Positions 32,583 to 45,100 of a stretch of DNA of 64,000 bases are shown here, piece by piece. The position numbers and the translations under genes were made by a program. A model generated the notes under the pieces. The model was not told the DNA's origin, did not search any database, and saw only the letters and a program-made list of their open reading frames with translations. The stretch's first letter is position 1. The number at the start of each line of letters is the position of its first letter. The DNA is from Chondrosia reniformis (Eukaryota; Porifera; Demospongiae; Chondrillida; Chondrillidae), in assembly GCA_947172415.1 (NCBI GenBank), contig OX359192.1, positions 1,118,501-1,182,500 on the forward strand. The letters are read 5' to 3'.

Positions 32583-35267
32583 TTAAAGTTGACTTTCATA
32601 TCGATTTGATCCAGATGTAGCTACTGTCTTCTTAAGGGAATGTAATGCTAAATCATTATCAGACTTTTTAGCTTTCTCCCTCCTTCTGAAGCATTTTAAT
32701 AGTTTCATAAAATCAGAGCTTTTCATAGCAAAGGCAATATTAGCTATTGGAATTAATCCCAACAGAAAGTTTGCTGTGATCTCTAGTGCTACACCAGCAT
32801 GGTCAACAATGTTTTCTACATTCTGGTACTTTTCAGTAACACTTTGCACTCCCTGTATATTGCATATGATGAACTTGGCTAGGTCTTGTCCAAGTTCACT
32901 GCCTTTTGCTATAATCTGGCTGAATTTTGTCAAGAAGAATACGTAAACTAAAACATAGAAAACAGATAGGCAAAGAATCTTCACTTCTGGTGTATAGGAA
33001 CGTTTCTTCATAAATTGTTGGTTCTGTACACAAAAAATATATACAGATATTGTTTGCTAGCCAACAAACCTTAGAAACCTGTTGCAATTTTTGAATTCAC
33101 GTTTGGCCAGACCTGTCATGGATATCTGTATATTATACTGGCTTAGTTTATTTTCTATATACATAATGACATGCATTATGACAAGTTGGAGTAATACGTT
33201 CCAGTGGCTATTTACTTATATATCATTATGACATTGTATATGAATACAGCTTACCTTCCACACAATCCAAAAGATGTTAATTAGAAAAGACACTCCAACT
33301 GCTGTAATGATAGCAATTGGCAGGTATACAGAATAGAAATGTAAGTCTACATTGCTAGGTACACAGACTCCTGGGGGAAGGCGTGTTACTTGGTAACGAT
33401 ATACTGACAATGTCAGAATTGGTCCTATGCTGCACAGAAAGACTGTTCCTATTATCACTGATACATGTATGAATTTTGAATTCTTTGTGAGCCATCTTGA
33501 TGATATTGGGAAGAATAGGGTCAACCAGATATGGATTATTTGTACCACCCATGTAATAGAGAGGAATGGAAGAGAAATGTGGTACATCACACCTACAGTA
33601 TATGGACATATAAGGAGAAAAGAATTGTTTCAACTAATTGATGTGCAAATCTATATGATTACACTTATATATAATGAATTTCACCACGTAAAGTAAAATT
33701 TAAACATTTAAAGATACTCTAGGGATGACAGTACTATACGTATATAGTGCTACAACAGTGCATGACAAGCTCATCTGGAAAAAGTAATGAAACAAGGCTT
33801 GATCATATGATATTTACAAGGGCTATTATATAATCATAAAGAAATGTAATACTGAATAAGTGATTAAACCTAAATATGACACACCATGCCTATTTTTGCA
33901 TCAATTATAGATTATGCAAGGTATGCCTAAAAGTATTGTGTGTACGTATATGGTGATCATTATATCATAATTATAATTATCATAAAGTAGCTATATATAA
34001 ATTAATACTTGTAATGCATATACCACTTAAACTGCAGAATAATGTTGGATCAGTGATGGTTTTCAAGAATTCAAGGTGACTGCAAAAAAGTCCATTTTCA
34101 GGATATACTTTTCCAATGAACAGTATTATGCCTATTGTATATTTAACAATTTTATTATAGTAGAACTACATATACATATGTATATAACAACAAGTTGATA
34201 TTTATATATCAAAAGCAAAATCCTTGTGATCTTATAATACTCTGTACATATAGACATATGCATTATTATTATGCCTTCTTTCATACCACTTATGAAGATG
34301 ACAACATCCGCATATAGAATTAGAATTGGTGGGTATCTGAACCTGTGAAATGTAATCATAGCATAGTTATATACGTATATATAGTTTACAGTGCATGCAA
34401 TAATAATTTTATACACTTTTTTAATATCTTAATATCTATTCTAAAGAAGGGTTGCTGAGTGCTCGAATAATTTCCTATCATATATAATGATCGTAGCTGG
34501 ACATTTATATAGTAATTTATAATTTAAATCACTTTGTTCATTTTCATCCATGTATAATAATGGTTAATTGATAATTGAATTAATTGAATATATGTATATT
34601 ATTTAGCTGGTAACAGGCAATCTTTATACATGAATCATATATAATTAAAGCTGGGGCACGTATATATAATATTATATGATAGTCTGGTACATAATATAAT
34701 TGTATACATAACTTACAGCGTCTTCCTTCTCTTAAAGGTTAGTATAATATAAATTACTGTAGAAATCCAAGTTTGTAATATAACTTCATACAAAACAAAA
34801 TCTTCCATTATTTGTCCAAATTTAGTATTCACTTGAAAATTTGAACAACTTGGCATACAATAGGATATATTTATGTTCTCTGTGGTAACCTCCGTAAATA
34901 GTGGATTACATTGAAGGACACTTTGGGAAGTTGAATTATCTCCATGGCCAGAGCCTGAGCCCTAGAATAATAAATGTTATATATGTATGTATACAATACA
35001 CACAGTGGATCTAACCAGTGATCTGCATTCCGTCATAATATCTAAAAAGGTACTATTACAGGTACAGTTTCCTTGCAATTGGTAACAATGAAGTAGATCT
35101 TCTAGACCACAGTTAGTATCTCCAGTCCTATGCTGATAGTAATTGATGACAGGGAAAGTGAAGAGACTCCACACAAGAAGCACTGCCACAATTTGAATAA
35201 TTACTGCAGCTCCTTTCTTAAGTTTTTCCTTTGTGAACTGAGACATTGGATCCTTTTGAATCATCAT
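32583..35267 (-). CDS. Seven-transmembrane receptor, class F/B-like
   Basis: Six exons close in frame for 479 residues: 35016..35267, 34717..34961, 34287..34342, 34024..34131, 33255..33592, 32583..33023. The N-terminus has its own hydrophobic stretch (IIQIVAVLLVWSLFTFPV) followed by a cysteine-rich, N-glycosylated ectodomain (CGLEDLLHCYQLQGNCTC). Then come about seven spans, e.g. VILQTWISTVIYIILTF, ILILYADVVIFISGI, SLPFLSITWVVQIIHIWLTL, VSFLINIFWIVW and LCLSVFYVLVYVFFLTKF. RYPPILILYAD after the first span and the W-rich fourth region recall Frizzled-type receptors, but there is no ten-cysteine Frizzled ligand domain. The basic C-tail ends KKTVATSGSNRYESQL. The ligand and G-protein coupling are unknown. 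Adhesion- or secretin-like classes remain possible. Confidence 0.6.
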
Positions 35268-35992
35268 ATACTGAATGGTCAGGAATTAATCTTTATATAG
35301 ACTATCATATAGTTCTTTTGCACAGTACATGTTTAATATAAATTATATACGTATACTGTATTATACGTATACAGTTATATATATATGTTGGCTATATCTA
35401 CGTATGTATATACGTATAAATATTGCAATATATTTTACTGTATATTGGATGTTGACTGTCATCAAAATTCGAAGTTAATTAGCAGTTTATTTTTCTAATG
35501 CTAGTGTTGTATATACATATATATAATGTCATCCATTAGGAGGCAAGAGTAGTAATTATATAATATTATAGACTTAGTTATTTTATTTTCAGGATATTAT
35601 TTTTAAATGTTTAATTACAACATGTACACATACTTTCTGAATTGTTTTGGTAGACTGTAAAAGCATATATATTTGGGAAAATTAGGTGAAACTTATGAGT
35701 AAAAATTGTTTTGGTATATTCCATCCTTTGAAGATATATATGTATATACGTATGTATGGGAAAAAGCTAATGGGGCACTGCTGTCCATGGTACTTGCCCT
35801 CTTTTGTTAGGTTTAAATTTCTGGACCCTATATATGGGAAAATTACTTACTGTCACAAGCTTGATATCAAAATATTAATTATTGAATTCTCATTGTTTTA
35901 ATTGACCAAAACAATTAGTTCATGCAATAACAAATATGGCTACACACACTCTTTGAAGGTCAAGTATACAATATCTTGGGAAAATAAGAGTC
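35268..35992. other. Intergenic, no gene seen
   Basis: Promoter side of the 7TM gene and 3' flank of the SRCR gene. A minus-strand AATAAA (complement near 35581) is a possible distant poly(A) signal. Confidence 0.4.
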
Positions 35993-38631
35993 TCAGATAC
36001 CACTACTGTAATAGGGAGGTGGCATGTCATTAGCTCCTGTGAACTGGATTAAAGGCGTGGCTGGATAGCCTCCTGGGGGAGGGGCTTGTCCAAACTCCTG
36101 TGGAGGAGGATGAGGTGTAAATCCATACTGAGGCTGTACCTGTGGGGGAGGGACTTCAGTGGGGTATTCCCCTTGAGGTAGCTGGTTGGTGAGGTCTTGG
36201 TCTGATGGTTGAGTGGGAGGCTGCACTGGGTAAGGTGCGGGCTGACTGTCATACTTAGGAGGTGCAGTGTAATCCGGGTCTATAAAGGGCGAGGTTTCTT
36301 CAGTTGTAGGGATGGTAGTACTGACTGGAATTAACGGTGCTGTAATTGTTGTTCTACTTTGGACTGATTTTTTTGCAACAACCACTCCAGCAGACAGTAA
36401 AATCAAACAAAAAGTTCCCAAAATAACTCCAACAACAATTCCTGTTACAGAAACACTAGTGTTAATGGATGGTGCTTGGCGATCTGTTTCAAAGGAAAAA
36501 AACAACAACATATGTACACAATATACGTATATCCTTTGAAACTAAGAATCTTCATAACTAACCTACATATGAACGGGAGCAGACAATGCCCACATCCTCA
36601 GAGTGATCGCAGTTATGATCTCCAAAGAAATCTCCCCGACAGTAATAGAGCTTTGGTTCAGACCCAGAACAGGAGACGTCATCTACCCAAATTCGTTGTG
36701 ATGATGACCCACTAGTTGGATTAAAATAGTCATTTGCAACATAATTGAAGCCCATCTGTCGACAAGCTACTTCAGCAGCATGACTGTCCCATCCATCACT
36801 ACAGACTGTGCCCCACGATCTGTTGTAATAGTACTCCAATCGTCCACCATACTGATAGCTGTACCCATCAGCTTTTGCCAGGCTCAGGGCACCGGCGTAT
36901 AATGGAGCTGCAGAGTGATTCAATAGGTTAAAAGGGAAGTGTGCTTTAGAGGAATAGGAGGAAATAGGCAACAGACAACAGTATAACAGAGAGAAAAATT
37001 ATTTCTATAAATTATACCATACATATGTATACTAAATTCCTTTATTATTACATGGTAATCATTGCATAAGTGTCTTGCCTTCCATCTTCCTCTGTTAGCT
37101 AAGAAATCAAAAACTAAGTTAATAAGCTAAGGGACTCACAGGTGGAGCACACTACACCAGCATTTCCCTCATGACAAGAGTACCTATATGAGGTGGAGCA
37201 ACCATACACAGTAGTTTCATAGCCAGTACAGTCTAGATCATAACTCCATATAGTTGCTGAACCATATTGATCTTCATTGGCAACAATAGCATAATAGTAC
37301 CCAAGCTGATAGCAGACCACATCAGCGTCATTGAGATCCCACTGGTCAGCACACAGGGCCAACCACTGACCCCTTATATAGACCTCCACACGACCTTCAT
37401 TTGAGCTTGGTCCATTTACTAATCTGACACTAGTCAGAGCTACAGGTAGATACGTACATATGTATAATACTGTACAGATACATGTGTAAAATTGATAAAT
37501 AGTTAAATAGTGTATATAAGGCCCCTAGATTTAGCATAGAGAGCCAAGGATTCACAGAAGATCAAGATAAAGAAAAAGACAAAGACTCCCAGGATCACTG
37601 ATGAAGGGTGGAATTCCCAGAAACGGCTGTCTGACCCAGTGGAGAAGAAGATAAAAGAAGGAAGAAAAGACTCCTGTATCTTCATCTAAAGCTCTCTTTA
37701 GGTTTAGTCCCCCTATAGGCTCTTTTTACAGAATAGGCATAAAGCATGTAGGAAAATGGCTTCTTAGATTTTTCATGTGTAAAATTGATGTACATTTTCA
37801 CTCTTTACTTCTTAAGAAACAGACGTCAGAGACCCAGAGGAAAAGGGAAGAAAACGTTACAATGATATTGTATACTCATCGAAACTCAAGATTTCCCTAT
37901 ATAATACGTAAGTAACAAGTCTGGGAAGATTCTTTTCTTTTTGTAAATTTCTCTAGCCTCATGCGAGGTCAACTATACAGGAAAGTGGTGTTTTAGATTA
38001 TTTATTTATTTCCTAAAGATCTGTGTTTAGATGCAGAGTTACTTAGTGATAAAATAAATAGGTTATAGCATAATTCTCCTAATAGATGCATCTCAACTGC
38101 TATTTTTATGGCTTTGTTTCTAATGTATACATTAGCTTGTTTATAGCGACTGTCACTTTTCCATTGTACGTACATGCATAATTTTGTATTTTCATGTAGT
38201 CTAGAGTTCTTAGTTTTCTTTCAAACGAAACCAAATGTACAACACAACACCTTTATACTTCGCGCTGCAAGTAATCTGACTTAGAAGATACTTTTACATA
38301 AAGAACTGAATTAAAATTCTAGAATAGTAGACTCTAATGATTTAAAATGAAAAGAAGTGACAGAATGACAACTACGTATGTATGTATAAGACTGTCATGG
38401 AAGACGGTTTGCGTTTATATAGGCTATATGCACTGCGTATCTTTTACTAGAAATAATAAACAGAGTGCACGCATTAGGTATGCAAATTGTTAAGATATAA
38501 GCCATGTGTGGATAGCGAGACTGACATAGCTACCATTTATATTAAGAGCTTAGCAACTCACCAAGGTTGATCTGAATGTTGGAAAGGAAAATACAAGAAA
38601 ACACTGAAAACCCAAGGGCCATTAGGGCCAT
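35993..38631 (-). CDS. SRCR x2 membrane protein with PPxY tail
   Basis: Four exons, 38562..38631, 37140..37439, 36563..36907 and 35993..36483, give 401 residues. All introns are phase 1, one exon per module. Signal peptide (LMALGFSVFSCIFLSNI); SRCR 1 (GRVEVYIRGQWLALCADQWD, with VVCYQLGYYY); SRCR 2 (WGTVCSDGWDSHAAEVACRQ, then DVGIVCS); a membrane span (VTGIVVGVILGTFCLILLSA); then a 120-residue Pro/Tyr-rich cytoplasmic tail with APPKYDSQ and MPPPYYSSGI. PPxY motifs are known ligands of WW domains, often in NEDD4-type ubiquitin ligases, so turnover by ubiquitin is plausible. SRCR modules bind microbial or host polyanions; the ligand here is unknown. Intron 1 holds copy 2 of the 240-bp repeat. 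Confidence 0.85.
37548..37776 (+). repeat. Interspersed 240-bp repeat, copy 2
   Basis: In intron 1 of the SRCR x2 gene; closely matches 19239..19482 with short deletions. Confidence 0.75.
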
Positions 38632-39100
38632 TTTATTTTGCGGTATAGGCTATATAGATGAAACGGACATGTGACTTGTCCAATTAGGGCAGTAATGCTA
38701 TATATAAGCAGACAAGGCATACAGAGGCTTCAAAAATAATTAGCAGTGGCCTTAAGCTTGGGATGGCAGTGCTAGCTAGCGCTATATACAACATGTGACT
38801 ATATATGGCTAGCTATAGCACAGCTGGGAATAGTAGCAAAACTGACCATACAGACAGTGATCGTAAATAAGGCTAAGCATGTGCCCAAGCATAAAATATA
38901 TTTAATTGATTGTTAGTATATAGACATGTATTATCGCTCCAAAAGTAGCCTGTTTTTTTTTGAAAACCATAAAATTTTACTTTCGCTTAAGTGATCAGTA
39001 TAAAGTATAAATAAGAGAGCAAAATACAGCTAATTTTTAATACATAGTCAATAATCAAGTTAGCGTTAAGTATGGATATGTAGGTTCCTGATAAATGATT
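38632..39100. other. Intergenic between SRCR and TIR genes
   Basis: Upstream of the SRCR gene start and downstream of the TIR gene stop. A TATATAAGC word at about 38701 could be promoter-related. No gene seen. Confidence 0.4.
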
Positions 39101-42100
39101 TTACTGGGAAATTTTAGCAATTTTCTCCTCGATTTTAACAATTCTGTCCTCCATATTTTTAAACAACACTTGAATAGACTCTTTCCATTCTTCAAGTTTG
39201 TTGGATACCTCCTTCTCAGACACAGGTATGGTATGGGAGGAGGATGAGTGCTACATACAATAGGAAGAAGTACGGTAGATGTATATACACAATTTTGTGC
39301 CTCAATGATTAAGGTTAACATTAACATTTCAATGATTCTCAAATGAAGCAAAACACATATATGTAAAATACTATAGATGTACATATTAATTTTGAATTAA
39401 AAAGTTCAAAGAATTGATTTATAGGAAAGGTCTAAAAAGTGATGATGCACGCTAAAACACTGTCAAAGTAGGGTGGAAAATACCCAACTATTAATAAACT
39501 ATTAGCTAAATAAAATAGTGCATTCACAATAGTAGTAGACAGTCTGCTTACACCACCACTGAAGGAATGATGCTTTGGTGGTTCAGCATCTTCTTGAATT
39601 TCAGCTTCCTCCTCCTTCAATGTTTCCTCAGTGCTGGAGGGACTAATGTGGTTCTCCTTCAGAGCATCAATCAGGTGCGCTATACTCTTTTCAAAATTGT
39701 CTTCATCTTGGAAGCTGACCCACTGTGTCAAAGATGTACAAATTTCCAACATACATATATAAGGGAATGTTTCATGCAGACTATTACACTCCTGAACATG
39801 TGCTCATATCAATATAGGTAAACCCACACGCACATGAATAACCTAACACACCATTTTTCAACATGCTACATCTACTTTCAAGTAAAAGGTCTATAGGGAA
39901 CTTAACCTAATGAGAACTTTAGATGAGAAGGTGGTTTTATTAATAATGCCTATGCACATACACAGTACATACACTATACTTATTGAGTCCACATTTAGCC
40001 ACAAAGTGTAGGACAACATTACAAATATGATTGATACTGATAGTGGATTAAATAAAAAATAGAATATTGAATTATTAGAAGGAAGCAAAAGCAAGTATAT
40101 ATGCAATACTTTACCTGTCTGCTCATAATAATAAGCCTTAGTCCTGGATCAATGTTGGTGATATTCTCATAGTGAGCAGTAAAAATGCTCTTCTTCATAT
40201 CTTCAGCCAAACCAAGCTATAAATATACGTACACAGCAGAACAAGGCTTTGGTAAGATAACAAATCAAATTGGAAATGTTCTTTGTATTGTATATAATAG
40301 TAACATAATTAAATATCCATTAACATCCCTTACTTCATCATGGCAGTATATTGAAGTGGCAGAGCGTTTAGTCATCAAAAACACAAAGGCTTTAGAATTC
40401 TGTAAAAGTGGAGAGCAATGTACTAAGTGAAGAATGTGATTCAATGAGATGTTAAACAGACTTGTATTCCTTCAGCTATTTCATTTCTCCACTTGTGACC
40501 AGGTCTGATACCACTTTCATCAATCCACACAGTGTAACCAGCAGCATTGAGTGCTTTCTAAATAAAAAGACATAGACATACACATGTACAACTGTAGTGC
40601 ATGAAAAATCTAATACACCATTTTTCTATATGCTATGCCTATTCTTTAAAAAAGGTCTATAGGGAACTACGTAAACCTGGAGAGAGCTATGAATAAAGAT
40701 ACAGGAGTCTTTTCTTTCTGTCTTCTTTTCTTTTCTTCCTTCTTCTGCTCCACTGGACCAGACAGCTGCTTCTGGGAATTCCACCCTTCACCAGTGACCA
40801 TGGGAATCTTTGATCTTTTATGAATCCTAGCTTATATATGTACATTCCCCACTTATATAAGTGTACACCTACTTATAATACATTAACTACATATGCTAAT
40901 TCTAGTTTTACGGTTTTCCCTTTTTGTGATAGTCTGTGATTGATGATGACTTTTTGCTTGATTACAACTTTGATTAACCATATACACATACGTATGTAAA
41001 TAGAAATAATATAATTTTGGCTACGTATATTACACTAAATGTATATCATTAAGTACTTTGATTTTTCTTGCCGTCTGTAGATTGACATGTGAATAGCTCA
41101 GAAACACATCTTTCTTGCCAATCTGACCTTTCTTATTCAGTAGACGCAAATCTATGTAACATAAAAGATAAAGAAGTCAATATATCTGTACATAGAAATT
41201 CAAATACGTTCAATTCCCTCTTTCCCTCTGTTTGAATGAGAGAGATAAGGATCTATTAAAAGTATAGATTTGACTTACTGTCAATTATTTCAGTAATTTT
41301 TTCTTGTTCAGTAGGGTTGTGTATTCCCATTGTGGCCAAGTCAGGAGGCGATATTTCCATCAACTGTAGGCCTCCTATATTTCTCTCCAGGAATTTCTTG
41401 CTGTAAACTTCGTAAGGACCGAGTTGCTGCATCAAGGCAAAATACAAGTTGAAACAATAAGGATCTTTAAACTTTATGACATGATAGGAGAAGCTTGTAG
41501 ATTTTAGTCCCTTAGTCATACAAGTTGCAAGTTGCTTGAGGATTCACAGAAGATCAAGATTAAGAAAAAGACAAAGACTCCCAGGATCACTGATGAAGGG
41601 TGGAATTCCCAGAAACGGCTGTCTGACCCAGTGGAGAAGAAGATGAAAGAAGGGAAAAGAAGGAAGAAAAGACTCCTGTATCTTCATTCAAAGCTCTCTT
41701 CAGGTTAAGTTCCCCTATAGGCTCTTTTACAGAATAGGCATAGCATGTAGGAAAATGGTATCTTGAGAATATAGGCTATTCTAGCAGTGTACAAGTACAA
41801 GTTGACCCTCTGAGATATACAGTACACATACATACATAATATGCAAATATTCACTGGAAAATATTATCCCAAACCAGCCAAGTGACCTAAGTCTAATCTT
41901 GGCTGGGGAACCAAAGCCTTATTAAATTGGCAACAAGTGATCATCTCCCAGTCATCCAGGATGGAAAACATTTACTATCACTGGTTGCCAATTTAAGAGG
42001 ACTTTGGTCCCCCAGCCAAGATTCGACTGCCAATACTTGGCTGGTTTGGTGTAATACATTCCAGTGATTATTTGCTTATCATCATAGCCTTTACACAGCT

Positions 42101-45100
42101 GAGTGCAATTAACTCACTTACTTCGTATATATACACTTACATAGACATAGACTAACATAATATACGTAGGTAGCACATACGTAGGTACACACATATAAAA
42201 CACTCTTGTTTGTATGTGAGACCTTTTGGTTCATCAACCAGCGAGATACATCTTTAGGTGTCCAAGTGGACAGGTCTACTCTGTGAGGAACATCCATGTG
42301 GTCCAGTAAATGTCCTGCTGCTCTGGAAATATGAAATAAAGGACATTTGTAAGCGCATGCATTTTTATAGAATATACAAATAAAGGAACCAAATATTCAA
42401 GAAATAGAATTAACTGAAATTTGAAAGAGAATTGAAAGAAAATGATAAAAAACTAAGTATTTCAAATATCTAAAATCCACCTTTTAGCATGGCTTGAATT
42501 AGAAAATTCCTTGACAATCTGAAGTGGCTGTATCCAGCTACTAACATCCCTAAAATACAAGAGGAAGCAAAGGTAAAATTAAATAAACAATGCACAGAAA
42601 AATGTAAGACTTGAAGACAATCTCTGTTGCAAGTTTGATAACATGAAATACCAATACCACTTATAAGCATATAGGTATGTATACAGAAAGAACATCACAA
42701 CTTGCTAACCTATCTCCTTTACATTCAAATATACATTTCAGTAGCTCTGTACAGGCAGTCTGAAGCTCAACACTTGGCAGTGTCAGATTGGATACAACCT
42801 TGTCCAGAAGCCTATCCTGTATAGAGTACGTATATATTATGTACATACATCAGAGTATTAACACATCACAGCTGAATCATATATCCAAATATGGGTTGCT
42901 TAATACTTTCACTTGTTCACAAACATAGTGCCACTTCCATGGTAACCATGCTGCTATGAATACTTTTACCTGGGATTCCAGATATATACTTAAATGCATC
43001 TGATTGGTCATAGGTGCTACTTAATCTATAGTGCCACTAGACTGTCCCTCCCCTTCCACACCTTTGGGCACTTATTCAGGAGGGTCTAGCAAACCAGACT
43101 AGGTACGTACACATACAGGAGCCCTTACACCCGTACTACCTCTGCCTAGCTGCAATGGAGCATTACAAGGTTCATTTGGATAGACTACGTTGGAAGCTTA
43201 CTTCATGCCAAATGTACTCAATTCTAGTTGTGTCGGTAGCAGCACAGATGAGGTACCATACCACAGAGAAGATGGCTTCAGAGGAATATTCCAACAATTT
43301 CTACACAAACAGACAAGGATTCAATACACTTGAAACTTCTGATTTGAACCAAAATGGAATGAGGGTAGCCATATAATTGACTTATCAGAAGTTAGATGAT
43401 AAGGATTTCTTTTAACTTATCTTTGAGATGATTCATCTAGGCGTAGACTTACTCTCATTCTAGTCACAGTAGGTCAATCTAGGCGTAGACTTACTCTCAT
43501 TCTAGGTTGATCTAGTGGTAGACTTACTCTCATTCTAGTCACAGTAGGTCGATCTAGGGGTAGACTTACCCTCATTCTAGTCACAGTAGGTCGATCTAGG
43601 GGTAGACTTACCCTCAATCTAGTCACAGTAGGTCGATCTAGAGGTAGCTCTTTCTCTGCTCTCAAATCTGATGACATAACATATGCTACAATCATGTCCA
43701 AAGCCATCTATATACGTACATACATAAATAACATAAATAAACAGAGTAACATTTTACACACAAACTCTAAACTTTTACTCTAAATTTTGAGTTTTAGTAG
43801 GACAATTGTATTGTATTGGTGGTGATATTAATAAGATATTACGTATGTAACTTATCCTTCATAGGGACTCACAAATGCTGCCTCTTCATCATCCGAAAAC
43901 AAAAACTTTACAGCAATACTCCAACTAATAGCATACAAGAGGATACAAAGGATCAATATTGTGCCATAGTAGGAATACTAGCTGCCAATGCTATAATAGT
44001 GTACTGTATATATTACCTTAGTATATTGTAACTTGTACTGTATAAATGTTCAGAAAATGTTTACATACTTAACACAGATTCTGTAATGCAATATAGTGGT
44101 CAAAATGTGATTACATGATCCAGTCTTAGAGTGGAGTTTAGTTATATACAATTACTTATCAGCTTCAAGATGTTGTGTAACGAGTGACTGTATCTCCTTC
44201 TGTTTCTTTGCAATCCTCTCCTTTTCTTTAATCTCTGCTCTTTTCCTAAGAGACACAACCTATCCAGGATTCAAGACCAATAGTGAGCAATATTAACTGT
44301 TACACACTTTGTGTGTATATGTGTACACTTCTAGCAACATGAACATTGGATCATACAATGTAACCAGGGCTGCATAGAGGGGGGTAGGGGGTATTTGCCC
44401 CCCTGCCCTAGGATTGATTTTGCCACCTTTCTAGACCTTTCGTAAGTTAAAATAAACTGCTTCGACACCCTCATTCCATTGTCACCCCCCTAAATTTTGA
44501 AATTTTGAAATTTTCCCCTCCCCCCGGCCCTAAATTCTGCATGCAGCCCTGCATGATACTACTATATTACACGTTACTGGATAAGAGGCCCTGTCATGTT
44601 GTATGTATATGTACCTCTAGTTTAGTTGCTGCCTTCTCCATTAGCAATCTTACATCTCTGAAATTATCTAATGAATTCTAAGTAAGCATATATACAATAA
44701 AATTATTTACATGGTGCAGTAAATATAGAGACATATGTATGTACATATATGTGTGCTGCTGTTCAGCTTAATAGTAGGCCAGTGGGTTAGTGGTTGTCCT
44801 AGTAGTAATAAGACATCCTACCCTATCCCGTGAATAATAATACTAGTGCTGATCACATGACCTCCAGCCAGTAGCATTCCTCAGAACAGGTCACACAACT
44901 AAAATGTTTAGACCATGGTATATAGGTGGGTGCTGAAATGTTGCATATGGTTCCACTGTGGTCTTAATATATACTGTACGTAGGTGAATAATCCTTATGC
45001 CCTCAACAATCCCTTCTACCAGGATTGTAAGGTTTAGTATAGAAGGCCCAAATGTTTTAAGTATATATTAAAAAAGGAAGAGAAGAGTACGAAGACACTC

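Noticed and set aside
39055..39384. 109-residue minus-strand ORF at the TIR gene end
   Set aside because: It is out of phase. The in-phase exon (39101..39250) reads as a coiled coil and ends in TAA.
43155..43376. Plus-strand 73-residue ORF in a TIR-gene intron
   Set aside because: No recognisable domain, no promoter or splice context.
43474..43707. A 77-residue protein with PLDRPTVTRMRVSL repeats
   Set aside because: Exon 8 of the TIR gene should end at the first GTAAGT; the rest is intronic minisatellite unless alternative donors are shown.
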